Of a DNA stretch of 25,957 nucleotides, positions 1-8,506 are shown one piece after another. Origin of the DNA: Leptospira vanthielii serovar Holland str. Waz Holland = ATCC 700522 (lineage in GTDB: Bacteria > Spirochaetota > Leptospiria > Leptospirales > Leptospiraceae); the NCBI RefSeq assembly GCF_000332455.1, contig NZ_AOGY02000049.1, forward strand, positions 1 to 25,957, in the 5' to 3' direction. The notes beneath the pieces are model-generated. The model did not search any database. It worked only from the letters and a program-made list of their open reading frames with translations, and was not told where the DNA came from. Position 1 is the stretch's first letter, and every line of letters starts with the position of its first letter. The translations under genes were made by a program, and so were the position numbers.

Positions 1-543
1 ACGCCACGTATCTCTATTATCAGTATTTTTCGACTTTTTGTAGGGTTTCATCTTTCGGCGTAGATAGCTTTGCAATTCCTTTTTAGTTCGCCTCTCGGTA
101 AAAGATAGATATAAGTATAAATAGTTTGATGGGAAACTGATTCTGTAATTCCGCTTGGCAGATTTTCTTTTAAAGACATCTCTATTTGCTCTGGTGACCA
201 TTTAAGTTCTAATTTAGATTTTATAAATTTTCGTAAATTTGGATGTTTTTGCAACTTTATTTTACCAGAATTTCTGGAACTTTCATTCTTCTGTGAAATG
301 ATTTGAGCATTTGATACTGAATAATTAATGAAAGAATTTCTTGAATAACCTTTAGATAATTCTCTGGAAATGCTTGAAGGACTTCGATTCAGTATCTTAG
401 CTATACTTCTAATACTTTCCTCTTTAAATCGCATCTCAGCAATTACTTCCCTTTCTTTCAAATTAATTCTTGTATAATGATTCATTTATTAACACCTTAT
501 TCATTAGATTATCGGTGTTGCGTTAAAAATTTGATTCTACCAA
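1..543 (-). mobile_element. IS30-family insertion sequence, 5' part, left edge of window
   Basis: This is the 5' end of an insertion sequence that runs off the left edge. Its inner boundary is set by comparison with the copy at the right edge. Both share the terminal sequence TTGGTAGAATC followed by an AT-rich stretch and AACGCAACACCGATAATC (read outward from the inner end), and host sequence diverges at 543/544. The transposase reads leftward. The 3' end and the second terminal repeat are outside the window, so target duplication cannot be checked. The insertion lies inside a short-chain dehydrogenase gene whose 3' part follows at once. Confidence 0.85.
48..485 (-). CDS. IS30-family transposase, N-terminal part, frameshifted
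   Basis: The 145-residue open frame begins MNHYTRINLKEREVIAEM. This is the HTH_38-type DNA-binding domain that opens IS30-family transposases, with a second helix-turn-helix-like part (SIRSIAKILNRSPSSISREL) at about residues 25-45. The catalytic DDE domain is not present in the window. After YIYLLPRGELK the frame is lost at a run of five A residues (80-84, T on the plus strand). With six A residues, as in the right-edge copy, the frame would continue KKELQSYLRRKMKPYKK to the window edge. The 48-485 frame therefore ends early through a 1-base deletion, either real or an assembly error at a contig end. The start codon at 485 is shared by both copies. Confidence 0.8.
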   Translation of the reverse strand: MNHYTRINLKEREVIAEMRFKEESIRSIAKILNRSPSSISRELSKGYSRNSFINYSVSNAQIISQKNESSRNSGKIKLQKHPNLRKFIKSKLELKWSPEQIEMSLKENLPSGITESVSHQTIYTYIYLLPRGELKRNCKAIYAER

Positions 544-991
544 ACAAAAACAGGGAAAAATCATTACGGTTGGTTCCTTTTTAGGGCTCATCGGACTTCC
601 TAACGTTGCGTATTACTCAGCCTCAAAACATTCTTTGGAAGGTTACTTCAAGGTATTAAGGTTTGAATTAAGTGGATTCAATATCAAAGTCAGTATGGTC
701 GAACCGATGGCTTTCAAAACAAATATTGGAACTAGTGCTGTCGCTTCAAAAGTAGTCATTGAGGATTATGATCTATTTCGAAAAAAGACAGCTGCCTTCT
801 CCAATGAAGCATTTGCCAATTCCCCATCTCCAGAACCTGTTGTAGATACAGTAATCAAAATCATTGATAAAAAAAATCCAAAATTCAATTTCCCTGTAGG
901 CAAAGGGGCTTCTTTGATTCTCACGTTGCAACACTTCGCATATAAAGTTTTTGAGAATTCGATCTTGAAAAAAATAAACAAAACAAAATAG
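544..991 (+). pseudogene. Short-chain dehydrogenase/reductase, 3' remnant cut by the IS
   Basis: The frame reads from the IS junction as KQKQGKIITVGSFLGLIG, then the SDR active-site motif YSASK (Tyr-x3-Lys) and the post-motif segment VSMVEPMAFKTNI. It ends in a stop at 989-991. The catalytic Ser of the VGS strand is visible. The N-terminal Rossmann part with the TGxxxGxG cofactor loop, about half of a usual 250-280 residue SDR, has been replaced by the insertion sequence. An in-frame stop lies inside the IS at 524-526. The internal TTG at 635 could start only a meaningless fragment, so I treat this as a broken gene. The next gene, an MDR oxidoreductase, begins 26 bases later on the same strand, so the two probably formed an operon. 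Confidence 0.85.
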
Positions 992-1017
992 TTTGATTCA
1001 ACAATTGGGAAAATAAC

Positions 1018-2019
1018 ATGAAAGCATATACAATTCAAAGATATTCAAAGAAGAATACTCTGCAATTTGCGGAGATGCCAGAACCAATCCTTAAAGAGAA
1101 TGATGTATTGGTTGAGGTTCATGCAGCCGGTGTGAACTTACTGGATTCAAAAATCAGAAATGGCGAATTCAAACTAATTCTACCCTATAAATTTCCACTC
1201 ATTCTGGGCCATGATGTTGCCGGTGTCGTTGTAAAAATTGGATCTGGGGTACAAAAATTCAAAGAGGGGGATAAGGTTTATGCAAGGCCAGCTGATTATA
1301 GGATTGGTACTTTTGCAGAACTGATAGCAATTGATGAAACTGATGTAGCGATCAAACCCAGAAATTTGACAATGGAAGAAGCTGCCTCTATTCCGCTAGT
1401 TGGTTTGACCGCCTGGCAAACATTAGTCGAAAAAGCGAATATCCAAAAAGGACAAAAAGTTTTGATTCAAGCCGGTTCAGGAGGAGTCGGCAGTTTTGCC
1501 ATTCAGTTGGCCAAACACTTAGGAGCAACAGTAGCTACGACAACCAGTGAGTCGAATTTTGAATTAGTGAAAAGTCTTGGTGCAGACATAGTCATTGATT
1601 ATCGGAAAGATGACTTTGAAACGATTCTGAAAGATTATGATCTGGTATTACACAGTCAAGATGTGAAAACACTTGAAAAATCATTGCGGATTCTAAAACC
1701 CGGTGGGAAACTCATCTCTATTTCAGGTCCACCTGATACAGATTTTGCGGCAGAAATTACTTCCAACTGGTTTATAAAAACAATTATTAATTTGCTAAGT
1801 TTGGGAGTTAGGAAAAAAGCAAAAAAACAGAAAGTGATTTTTCAGTTCCTCTTTATGAGAGCACAAGGAAACCAATTGAACGAAATAACAAAGATGATCG
1901 AATCTGGAATCATCCGTCCCGTTGTAGACAAAGTATTTCCTTTTGAAAAAGTCAATGAAGCGATGGCTTATGTAGAAAGCGGTCGCTCCAAAGGAAAAGT
2001 TGTTGTGAAGGTAAAGTGA
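1018..2019 (+). CDS. NADP-dependent quinone-oxidoreductase-like MDR enzyme
   Basis: The 333-residue protein matches the medium-chain dehydrogenase/reductase superfamily, quinone oxidoreductase type, at full usual length. The N-terminal GroES-like domain (about 1-120) includes the GHDVAGVV segment at 64-71. The Rossmann domain carries the nucleotide loop AGSGGVGS at 152-159 and the second-strand motif GADIVIDYR near 188-196. There is no structural-zinc Cys cluster, which fits the zinc-free QOR branch. Such enzymes reduce quinones or activated enones with NADPH in the cytoplasm; the substrate cannot be read from sequence. ATG at 1018 has only a weak upstream GGGAAAA. It follows the SDR remnant by 26 bases, so the IS insertion may have cut it off from its promoter. 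It converges with the next gene across 38 bases. Confidence 0.85.
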   Translation: MKAYTIQRYSKKNTLQFAEMPEPILKENDVLVEVHAAGVNLLDSKIRNGEFKLILPYKFPLILGHDVAGVVVKIGSGVQKFKEGDKVYARPADYRIGTFAELIAIDETDVAIKPRNLTMEEAASIPLVGLTAWQTLVEKANIQKGQKVLIQAGSGGVGSFAIQLAKHLGATVATTTSESNFELVKSLGADIVIDYRKDDFETILKDYDLVLHSQDVKTLEKSLRILKPGGKLISISGPPDTDFAAEITSNWFIKTIINLLSLGVRKKAKKQKVIFQFLFMRAQGNQLNEITKMIESGIIRPVVDKVFPFEKVNEAMAYVESGRSKGKVVVKVK

Positions 2020-2057
2020 ATGCCTACCAAAACCTTGGGAATGCAGCTAACAACACA

Positions 2058-3350
2058 TTAATTGATGAAACATTTCCAAGTTCCAATGATTTTGCCCTTC
2101 CGCAAAAGAACCACTTCCCCCATCTCTGCCATCACCTTTTCACTTTGTGTAGGACGGTAAAAAACATAATCATCAGGTTGTAAGCCGGTCTTTCGACTGC
2201 CATTCAAAATTCCTTGGTTAGTACTGACACCATAAAGGCTATTGTCAAAAAGCCCGGATGGTGATTCTTTTTTTGCAAGATAAGCTCCACCGTAAGTAAA
2301 ATATGTTAATTGAAGATTGGGGTTCCAGAGGGGAAACAAAAAAGAAATAGATTCTAAAAAGGGAATGGTAGTTCCTTCTAAACGTTTTAAAACTGGTGCC
2401 GCAATAAAAAATGCTGGTTTGTGTTCGGTAAGAGTACTCACGTCAAAATCAGTGGGCATCACAAGTGCCGAACCAACAGAAACATCATTCACAATTTTGT
2501 TATTTTTTTGATAGAAACGATAGGTTTTACTACCACCACCATTCAGAAGTAATTCTTTTACAAATAAAGAAGGAAAGGACTGTTTTCCTGAAATGACAAA
2601 TTTTTCATACAAAGATAACGAAGATAATATTGCTTTTTCGATGGCTTTGTTTTTATCACCTAACAAAATTGGAACAGAAGCCACGTGAGGTTCATATCCC
2701 ATAAACCCATCAAACTCTAAATGTTTTTGGCTACTATAAATGAGAGTTAGAGCATTGATTGCATCTTTTGGTTTAGCAAATCCTCCACGGTGAAGGCCGA
2801 CATCAATTTCCAAAACTACATGTAACTTTATATTTTTTGTTCTAGCGAATTCTAAGTATTGGGTAAGCCTTTCTTCCGTATCTATCAACCAATGGGTCTT
2901 TTGAAACTTATCGACTTTTGTTTTTTGGTAGATATCCTCTAACGCTCGCACAGGCATTGGTTTACCCAAAAGAATATCAAAAGAAGAAAATTCAGGATCA
3001 GCAAGTAACATCACAAGGTCTCCCGAATGGAAAACCATGAGCCGATTGGTTTTAGTAGATTTGGTAATGTGGCGGAGAAGATCCAAAGAAGGTAGAGATT
3101 TCACAACAATCCGATAATAGAGTGGTGGTGGAATGTTTTTGGAGAGTGTGGTTAAATTTTCATCTAACCGGTCCAAATCCAAAAGCACAACAGGTTTTCC
3201 AAAACCGTTCTCTTTTAGTTCTTTGTTGATTTTGTAAAAATAATCGCTGTAAGCTGATCCATCGTCCTTTGGTTTGATTACATAAACAAGGACGATGGCA
3301 GCGATCAGGAGAATGTAGATACGAAACTTACGAAGTTGAAACATAAACAA
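2058..3350 (-). CDS. Membrane-anchored fold-III PLP enzyme (alanine racemase / D-threonine aldolase-like)
   Basis: The protein has 430 residues. One hydrophobic helix at about 10-25 (IYILLIAAIVLVYVI) acts as an N-terminal anchor, so the enzyme domain probably faces the periplasm. The region VVLLDLDRLDENL (54-66) opens an alanine-racemase N-terminal barrel. Lys84 in YYRIVVKSLPS is the expected Schiff-base lysine. The C-terminal part resembles the D-serine dehydratase/D-threonine aldolase C-domain (GDYVF-like DDYVFYRP near 392-400). In that family a His-x-Cys or His-x-Asp pair binds the metal. Here the aligned place reads Pro-Thr-Gln-Ser-Glu (400-404), so the metal ligands seem lost. The activity (racemase, aldolase, deaminase) cannot be told from sequence. 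The start could be ATG 3350 or the in-frame ATG two codons later. Confidence 0.75.
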   Translation of the reverse strand: MFMFQLRKFRIYILLIAAIVLVYVIKPKDDGSAYSDYFYKINKELKENGFGKPVVLLDLDRLDENLTTLSKNIPPPLYYRIVVKSLPSLDLLRHITKSTKTNRLMVFHSGDLVMLLADPEFSSFDILLGKPMPVRALEDIYQKTKVDKFQKTHWLIDTEERLTQYLEFARTKNIKLHVVLEIDVGLHRGGFAKPKDAINALTLIYSSQKHLEFDGFMGYEPHVASVPILLGDKNKAIEKAILSSLSLYEKFVISGKQSFPSLFVKELLLNGGGSKTYRFYQKNNKIVNDVSVGSALVMPTDFDVSTLTEHKPAFFIAAPVLKRLEGTTIPFLESISFLFPLWNPNLQLTYFTYGGAYLAKKESPSGLFDNSLYGVSTNQGILNGSRKTGLQPDDYVFYRPTQSEKVMAEMGEVVLLRKGKIIGTWKCFIN

Positions 3351-3640
3351 TTATATACCCAAGATGATGTAACACATTTTTTTGTGCAAAATCAATGAAT
3401 TTTAAGAATTTCCTAAAATTATCATTTATTTTTTCTCTTAACATCGAAATAAAGAGTAAATCTCTTGCAAATTATTTCAAATCGATTCCATATCAATTGT
3501 TAGGCTAATATATAATTACTCTACTCGCAATCGCACCTGGACAACCAAGTATCTCGTGTAACTTATTCAAGATTGAGAGGAGTAAAAATTTACAAATCTC
3601 TCCGATCTCTTTCTAACAAGAACTATCAAATATAAAAAGG
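3351..3640. other. Intergenic AT-rich region, no gene seen
   Basis: About 290 bases between the divergent PLP-enzyme start and the first recognisable piece of the glycosyltransferase remnant. I see no convincing reading frame or strong hairpin. It should hold the promoter of the PLP enzyme and possibly decayed 5' sequence of the glycosyltransferase gene. Confidence 0.5.
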
Positions 3641-3857
3641 ACTTTCTATCGAAAAGAAAGTTTGGAACCAAACGGTGACAAAATTGATATCATTGCACAT
3701 GGGATTCCTGATGTCCCTTTTGTTGATCCGAGTTTTCATAAAGATTTATTCGGCGTAGAGGGAAAAATAGTTTTAATGAGCTTCGGTCTTATATCACCTA
3801 ACAAGTGATTAGAAAATGTTATATTTGCCTTACCAAAGATCATCAAAAAATTCCCAT
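3641..3857 (+). pseudogene. GT4 glycosyltransferase, internal fragment with a nonsense codon
   Basis: In the frame whose codons include 3806-3808, the sequence translates to KIDIIAHGIPDVPFVDPSF, then FGVEGKIVLMSFGLISPNK, then a TGA stop at 3806-3808. Read through the stop, it goes on LENVIFALPKIIKKFP. This is the middle of family-4 glycosyltransferases, where the usual reading is HGIPD...FGLLSPNKGIENVIEALP. The TGA stands exactly where a conserved Gly (GGA) is expected. Both the N-terminal domain and the rest of the C-terminal domain are missing. Similarity stops near 3857, where the frame of a GH130 enzyme takes over. Family recognition is from memory of the motif pattern; start and end are approximate. 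Confidence 0.7.
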
Positions 3858-4059
3858 CGGAAGACTATTAGAACCCCTACTTGTCCCTAATGAAAAAGAG
3901 AGAGAAGGTTATGTTCCAAACGTAGTGTATAGTTGTGGCAGTGCCATCAATGGTGGTGATCTAATACTTCCGTACGCAATGTCCGATCGATCCGTCGGTT
4001 TTGCGAAGATTAATCTCAAAAGATTATTAGAAAATTTAAGGGCCAATAACAAAGAATAA
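3850..4059 (+). pseudogene. GH130 mannosyl-phosphorylase-like protein, C-terminal fragment
   Basis: From about 3850 this frame reads IPIGRLLEPLLVPNEKEREG, then YVPNVVYSCGS, then GDLILPYAMSDRS, and ends with a run like the last helix (LKRLLENLRANNKE). These are the C-terminal blade motifs of glycoside hydrolase family 130 (beta-1,4-mannosyl phosphorylases and relatives), which are normally over 300 residues long. Only about the last 70 are left. An open frame can be traced back to GTG 3805, but residues 3805-3849 are the out-of-frame glycosyltransferase sequence, so that start is not real. GT4 and GH130 genes are often neighbours in glycan loci. Here a deletion joined the middle of one to the tail of the other. 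Confidence 0.75.
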
Positions 4060-4116
4060 ATATCTTAATTACCAAAGCTAATGGCACTTTTGAATTCCCT
4101 AATTCAAATGCAAAAG

Positions 4117-4145
4117 CACTTCCGGTAGTAAAAACTTTGGAAGTG
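4117..4145 (-). terminator. Probable intrinsic terminator of the chemoreceptor gene
   Basis: On the minus strand CACTTCC pairs with GGAAGTG (7 bp) around a 15-base loop and is followed by CTTTTG. It lies 27 bases after the chemoreceptor stop codon. The U tract is short, so confidence is moderate. Confidence 0.45.
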
Positions 4146-4172
4146 TAATCCTAACAATACAATAAGATAAAC

Positions 4173-5963
4173 TTAAATCTTAAATTTATCGATCTCAGAT
4201 TTAAGTTCATCAGCCAATATGCCTAAGTTGTTTGCAGCAGCAGTTACTTCTTCTGAGGACGCAAGTTGCTCTTCCGAAGAAGCAGCAATAGCTTGTGTGC
4301 TATCAGAGATTCCATTTGAAATCTGTGCCAGTTGTTCTGTTGAAGCATTTAACTCTTCTGTGCTGGCAGAAATTTCTTCGGTAGTTGCAGAGACTCCTTG
4401 CATTTCATCTGTTACTTTTTCAATAGAACCTGCAATCCTTTCAAAAGTTTGCCCCACTTCATTAACCATAGAAACACCTTGGTCAACTTCTTTACTTCCA
4501 TTTTCCATAATAGCCACTGCTGACTTTGTGTTCTTCTGAATTTCTCCAATCAATACACTGATTTGTTTCGTTGCATCTTCTGATCGTTCGGCCAACTTTC
4601 GAACTTCATCTGCCACAACGGCAAATCCTCGCCCTTGTTCTCCTGCCCTCGCCGCTTCAATAGCAGCATTGAGTGCGAGCAAATTGGTTTGACTTGCAAT
4701 TTGGTTGATGGTTTCTACAATTTGCCCAATTGCTTTTGAGTTTTCACCTAATACATGTATACTATTTGAGATTCCACTCACAGAAGAATTGACAACTGTC
4801 ATTTGTTTTATGGTGGTTCCAATGACATCTCTTCCCTCTTGCACTTTCTCTAACACTTCGTTTGCCAAATCTGAAACCGTAGCTGTAGATTCTGCAATTT
4901 TTGCTACGGCCTGAGAATTCTCTAACATCGCTCGTTTGTTTTCCGTAAACGCAACTAGTTGTGATTCTGTGTTGATTGCAACTTGTTGTATTGATTTGGC
5001 AATATTTCCTGCAACAGCAGAGGAATGTTCTGCGCTGGTATACATATCCTTTGCCGATTCAGCAACTTTGAATGATGATTTAGAGACATGTTTCATCATT
5101 TCACGTAAGTTAGTTGACATTTTATTAAAATCATCCCCAAGGATTCCAAACTCATCTTTGAAAGCCAGGTCTACTTTTTCTCGAAGATCTCCTTGGCTTG
5201 CTTTTTCTACCACAAACTTAATTTTCTGTATTCTCTTCGCAATGAAAGAAGCAAGAATATAGGAGAATAACATGGAGAAGGTTAAACTGATGACAGCGCT
5301 TAAAAGAAAAATCATTTGCATTCCACGTAATCTTCTTTCGTAAATGATTTCTTCTCTACCTCCTGCCCCAATCACCCAATTCCAAGGTTTGTAATAGGCC
5401 TGATAAGCCATAAATGTATAAATAGGTTCTCCCGGATTTTGCCAAATTTCCCGTAATGGATATCCGGTAGCTTTTGGATTCCCCCAAGTATCGCGAACAG
5501 TATACTTTCCTTCAATCTGGTAATCCCAGATGTTTGCACCTTCAATATTGAATGGATGCATGGTTGCAATCCCTTCTGGCGTAATTCCCCAAAGATACAT
5601 ATAATCATTCGTAGACATTTTTGTTTTAGATATATCGCGATTTCCATCAGGCATCTTTGGACCGACAATATAGGTTTTTGCCATCTCCTGAGCTTCTTCC
5701 AGAGTCATATCACCAGCCTTTACTCTTTCGTTTAAGGCATCCACAAGTCCAACAGCGTCCTTTAGGACATTGGTAAACATCTCTTCTCCTACGTTCAATA
5801 CCTGTTCTTTCGCAGTTGTATAAGAGATATAAAAAATACAAGAAAGCACACTAGACAGAATCAAAAAAATAAACAACATAAGTTGACCTTTGATTCCAAT
5901 CACCTTACTTTTGTTAATCTTTACTTTTAGAGTCGTTTGAGAGATGGGATTAGAGTTTGTCAT
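4173..5963 (-). CDS. Methyl-accepting chemotaxis protein with a Cache sensor domain
   Basis: This is a transmembrane chemoreceptor that passes ligand signals to the CheA/CheW array. The first membrane helix ([20 protein letters not shown]) is followed by a periplasmic single-Cache-type domain. That domain has [17 protein letters not shown] and a membrane-proximal [12 protein letters not shown] end. A second helix ([20 protein letters not shown]) leads into a HAMP region ([10 protein letters not shown]...GDLREKV) and a long coiled-coil signalling domain. The hairpin tip [20 protein letters not shown] with [19 protein letters not shown] is diagnostic. No C-terminal CheR-binding pentapeptide is seen; the protein ends SEIDKFKI. 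I prefer ATG 5963 (596 residues) because GGAAA lies 6-7 bases upstream. The longer frame to GTG 6008 has no ribosome site. Confidence 0.93.
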   Translation of the reverse strand: MTNSNPISQTTLKVKINKSKVIGIKGQLMLFIFLILSSVLSCIFYISYTTAKEQVLNVGEEMFTNVLKDAVGLVDALNERVKAGDMTLEEAQEMAKTYIVGPKMPDGNRDISKTKMSTNDYMYLWGITPEGIATMHPFNIEGANIWDYQIEGKYTVRDTWGNPKATGYPLREIWQNPGEPIYTFMAYQAYYKPWNWVIGAGGREEIIYERRLRGMQMIFLLSAVISLTFSMLFSYILASFIAKRIQKIKFVVEKASQGDLREKVDLAFKDEFGILGDDFNKMSTNLREMMKHVSKSSFKVAESAKDMYTSAEHSSAVAGNIAKSIQQVAINTESQLVAFTENKRAMLENSQAVAKIAESTATVSDLANEVLEKVQEGRDVIGTTIKQMTVVNSSVSGISNSIHVLGENSKAIGQIVETINQIASQTNLLALNAAIEAARAGEQGRGFAVVADEVRKLAERSEDATKQISVLIGEIQKNTKSAVAIMENGSKEVDQGVSMVNEVGQTFERIAGSIEKVTDEMQGVSATTEEISASTEELNASTEQLAQISNGISDSTQAIAASSEEQLASSEEVTAAANNLGILADELKSEIDKFKI

Positions 5964-6294
5964 ATAGAGTTTCCATCTATATGTATTTGAGAGATTCTTG
6001 CCGATCACTCATATTTTTTGTGAAAGCGAATATTTTCTAAAATTTTCTATTGGTCCAGTTTATTTAGGACACTTCGTACTTATTGCAAAAGCAATAGTCG
6101 AAACCAATACAAAGCCTGAGATCGAAACATTTAGCGGGAAATTCTTAGGACAGGATCTAGGAAATCGGGGGAGATCCTAGCCCAATTGAGCTTTAGAATC
6201 AAATAATTTTTCATATTTTCTTTCCTAATTTCCGGGGATACTTCTGATTTTGTCCTACCCGACGAGTATAGTGGATCTTAGAGGTGAAAAACAC
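5964..6294. other. Divergent intergenic region with a 7-bp hairpin
   Basis: It separates the chemoreceptor start from a small plus-strand gene. AGGATCT (6152-6158) pairs with AGATCCT (6172-6178) around a 13-base loop. Its role is unknown; it has no U tract, so it is not a clear terminator. Promoters for both neighbours should be here. Confidence 0.4.
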
Positions 6295-6669
6295 ATGGAA
6301 TACATTGAATCCCTATTAGAAGAATATTATGAACTTTCCCTAAAACTAAAGGCACTCGGCGGACCTGGCAAAGAGGCAGATCTTTATGATGAAATAATGT
6401 CTGTTGAAGAAGAAATCTGCTGGGAATGTTCCTTACCCGCTTCGACAAAGAATCGCCAACTCTTTCAGTTCTTTGACCAAAATGAATCGAAGAATACAAA
6501 TATTCAAAAAGCACTCCAATCTTTGGAACGAGCAAGAACCCAATACTTTTACAAACCCGAAAAATCCTTTTTTGAATATTTAGAAACTGAAAAAGAACAG
6601 GGAGATACAAAAAACATAAGAGTTCCTGTCGTTAATGGTACTTTTTACGAATTCCTATATCCGGTTTGA
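6295..6669 (+). CDS. Small acidic protein of unknown function
   Basis: I do not recognise this 124-residue protein. ATG 6295 is chosen because GAGGTG lies 8 bases upstream; the frame is open further up to TTG 6250. The protein is rich in Glu and Lys and mostly helical in appearance (MEYIESLLEEYYELSLKLKA). It has two Cys in EEICWECSLP and a basic-aromatic middle (ARTQYFYKPEKSFFEYLE). There is no signal peptide or membrane segment, so it is probably cytoplasmic. It stands alone between a divergent chemoreceptor and a convergent SRPBCC gene, and ends just before a strong shared hairpin. Confidence 0.6.
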   Translation: MEYIESLLEEYYELSLKLKALGGPGKEADLYDEIMSVEEEICWECSLPASTKNRQLFQFFDQNESKNTNIQKALQSLERARTQYFYKPEKSFFEYLETEKEQGDTKNIRVPVVNGTFYEFLYPV

Positions 6670-6710
6670 TTCAGCTAGAAAATACCACATAAGAATGAAA
6701 AGGTGAATGT

Positions 6711-6734
6711 GAAGGCTCCAAACGAGGGGCCTTC
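6711..6734. terminator. Bidirectional terminator between convergent genes
   Basis: GAAGGCTCC (6711-6719) pairs with GGGGCCTTC (6726-6734) in a 9-bp stem with one G-T pair and the loop AAACGA. It sits 41 bases after the small plus-strand gene and overlaps the TGA of the minus-strand SRPBCC gene. Neither side has a perfect T run, but stem strength and position between convergent genes support termination. Confidence 0.5.
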
Positions 6735-7215
6735 AAGACAGTTCTTTTACGAGGCGGTCAAAACCTGCATTGGTTCCTTCCACCCGACCTCGAACTTCCT
6801 CCTCAATAGAAAACCTCAAATCATCTGAGTCTTTTAACAGAACAATCTGTTCGGTAAATACCATTTTAGTTCGTCCCACAACCTTTGACTCAAACACAAC
6901 GGTCACAAGTGAAACAGAAATTCGAATATCATTTACATACATAGAAAAAGCATAAACAATTCTTTCATTTGGGATTATATCATGATAACGTCCTTCGAAA
7001 ACGTGCCTACTTCCTGACGGGGTAAGCACAAGATTGGATTCCAATCCTCCGATTCGAAAGTCTAACTGGTATTCTACGGTTTTCCAATCATCATGGCAAG
7101 CAAACCATCTTCGTTTGGATTCAGCATTAGCCCAGGCAGCAAAAGATCTCTCTTTAGAAGCAGGAAGAATTCTTTCAATTGTGAATGTAGAGTGTTTTAC
7201 TTGTCCTTCTTTCAT
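6733..7215 (-). CDS. SRPBCC / AHSA1-like domain protein
   Basis: The 160-residue protein fits the START-like SRPBCC fold of the AHSA1 (activator of Hsp90 ATPase homologue 1) type. It opens with the usual FTIERILPASKERSFAAWAN, then WFACHDDW, then strands with FRIGGLESNL and the block FEGRYHDIIPNERIVYAFSM. It ends with a long C-terminal helix (GTNAGFDRLVKELS). These soluble proteins have a hydrophobic cavity for small ligands, and the ligand is rarely known. The start is 6 bases after the stop of an ArsR-type regulator, a pairing seen widely in bacteria, so the two are surely cotranscribed. Confidence 0.85.
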   Translation of the reverse strand: MKEGQVKHSTFTIERILPASKERSFAAWANAESKRRWFACHDDWKTVEYQLDFRIGGLESNLVLTPSGSRHVFEGRYHDIIPNERIVYAFSMYVNDIRISVSLVTVVFESKVVGRTKMVFTEQIVLLKDSDDLRFSIEEEVRGRVEGTNAGFDRLVKELS

Positions 7216-7221
7216 TTTACC

Positions 7222-7563
7222 CTAGTCGGAATTTTCATCTGACGTTTCTATTAAAAATTTATCAAGCCGGTCAAAACTGCGGTTCCAAGCTGCTTTTCTT
7301 TCTGCCATCCATAAATCAATTTCAGAAAGTTTGGTAGGTTCTAATTGGTAAGTACGAACTCTACCTAACTTTTCTGAAATCACAATCCCACCCTCTTCCA
7401 AAACTTTTAAATGTTTCAATACAGAAGGTAAGGCCATCTGGAGAGGTTCTGCCAATTCTTTGACAGAAGCAGGACCCAAACTCAAACGTTCGACCATTCC
7501 CAAACGACTGCGATCGGCAAGAGCATGAAAGATAGATTCTAAACCTAAAATTTTAGACTTCAT
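7222..7563 (-). CDS. ArsR-family winged-helix transcription regulator
   Basis: This 113-residue protein has the ArsR winged helix: ESIFHALADRSRLGMVERLS, the recognition unit VKELAEPLQMALPSVLKHLKVL and the wing EEGGIVISEKLGRVRTYQL. It has no Cys and no metal-binding His cluster, so it is unlikely to sense metals. It belongs to the group found beside SRPBCC genes. It lies between the GST gene (39-base gap upstream) and the SRPBCC gene (6-base gap downstream), so it probably controls this small operon, itself included. Confidence 0.88.
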   Translation of the reverse strand: MKSKILGLESIFHALADRSRLGMVERLSLGPASVKELAEPLQMALPSVLKHLKVLEEGGIVISEKLGRVRTYQLEPTKLSEIDLWMAERKAAWNRSFDRLDKFLIETSDENSD

Positions 7564-7602
7564 AAATCGTTATCATTATGAACCCATACCCAGTTTGCAT
7601 TC

Positions 7603-8310
7603 TTAGGATTTTCCTTTTCGGAATCGTTTTGGGATTTGATCACTCAATGGATACATGTCAAAATAAGGCTCTGCTTCAGCTATCGTACGTTTGACGGAAG
7701 GCCTTTCTAGTAAACCTTCGAAGTAATTTGTGATCTTTGGATGGGTGTTTCGAAAACTAATAATTGTATCTGCATAAAAAAGTGCTGGCACTGCGGAACA
7801 ATCGGCCATGGTAAAATTTTCTCCAGTAATGAATCTTTGGGAGCCCAATTGTTTCTCTATCATATCATAAGCAATCTTTAATGTATTGTAGGCCTCTTCC
7901 ACTCCGAAGACATCGTTTTTGCCTTCCGGACGCAACCGGTCCACAACGATTTTCTGTATCTGTACACTGATGTACAAATCAAAGAACCTATCCCAAAGCC
8001 TTGTTTCTAAAGCAAGCTGACTTTCAGAAGGAATGAGCTTTTGAGGACCAGGATAGAATTCTTCCAAATACTCAATGATAATGGATGTTTCAGGAACTGT
8101 CTTTTCCCGTTTTCTATCTCGAAGGAGAGGGATTTTACCGACCGGCCAATAGGCGAAAAGTTCAGCCGCACTGGCATCTTCTTTTAAAAAATCCACAATT
8201 CTAGGTTCAAATTCTGTCCCATTTTCATAAAGGGCGACGAGCACCTTATGGCAAAAGGAAGCCAGAGGATGGATGTAAAGCAGGAGGTCCGATTTGTGAT
8301 AGTTATCCAT
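7603..8310 (-). CDS. Glutathione S-transferase family protein
   Basis: The thioredoxin-like N-domain (about 1-80) reads LLLYIHPLASFCHKVLVALY, with Ser/Cys in the catalytic place, then the cis-Pro block VGKIPLL and the glutathione-site PETSIIIEYLEE. The helical C-domain holds FTMADCSAVPALFYAD, matching the GST N-capping motif with its Asp. The protein is cytoplasmic and probably conjugates or reduces electrophiles; the substrate is unknown. I take ATG 8310 (235 residues), since the domain begins right after it. The TTG at 8346 would add twelve residues with no ribosome site. It is the first gene of the minus-strand GST-ArsR-SRPBCC set. Confidence 0.88.
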   Translation of the reverse strand: MDNYHKSDLLLYIHPLASFCHKVLVALYENGTEFEPRIVDFLKEDASAAELFAYWPVGKIPLLRDRKREKTVPETSIIIEYLEEFYPGPQKLIPSESQLALETRLWDRFFDLYISVQIQKIVVDRLRPEGKNDVFGVEEAYNTLKIAYDMIEKQLGSQRFITGENFTMADCSAVPALFYADTIISFRNTHPKITNYFEGLLERPSVKRTIAEAEPYFDMYPLSDQIPKRFRKGKS

Positions 8311-8506
8311 TTGTGAAACTATCAACCATTTTCGATTTTTTGGCAAGAAAAATAGTTATCTATTTGGATAAGTATCTTTGAAAAATCCATTCAATGAAAA
8401 AAGGGAAAATACAAATTCCAAACATGACATTTGAGATAGGCCCATTGTTTCACTCATTACATCCGGGACATGGTAAGATACCGAAGAACATGTTACCTTT
8501 TTGTGC

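Noticed and set aside
3805..3849. GTG start giving an 84-residue protein
   Set aside because: These codons are the glycosyltransferase remnant read in the wrong frame. Only the part after about 3850 matches GH130, so it is not an intact small gene.
5998..6180. A 60-codon plus-strand frame across the chemoreceptor start
   Set aside because: It overlaps the divergent coding start, has no ribosome site and no protein-like pattern.
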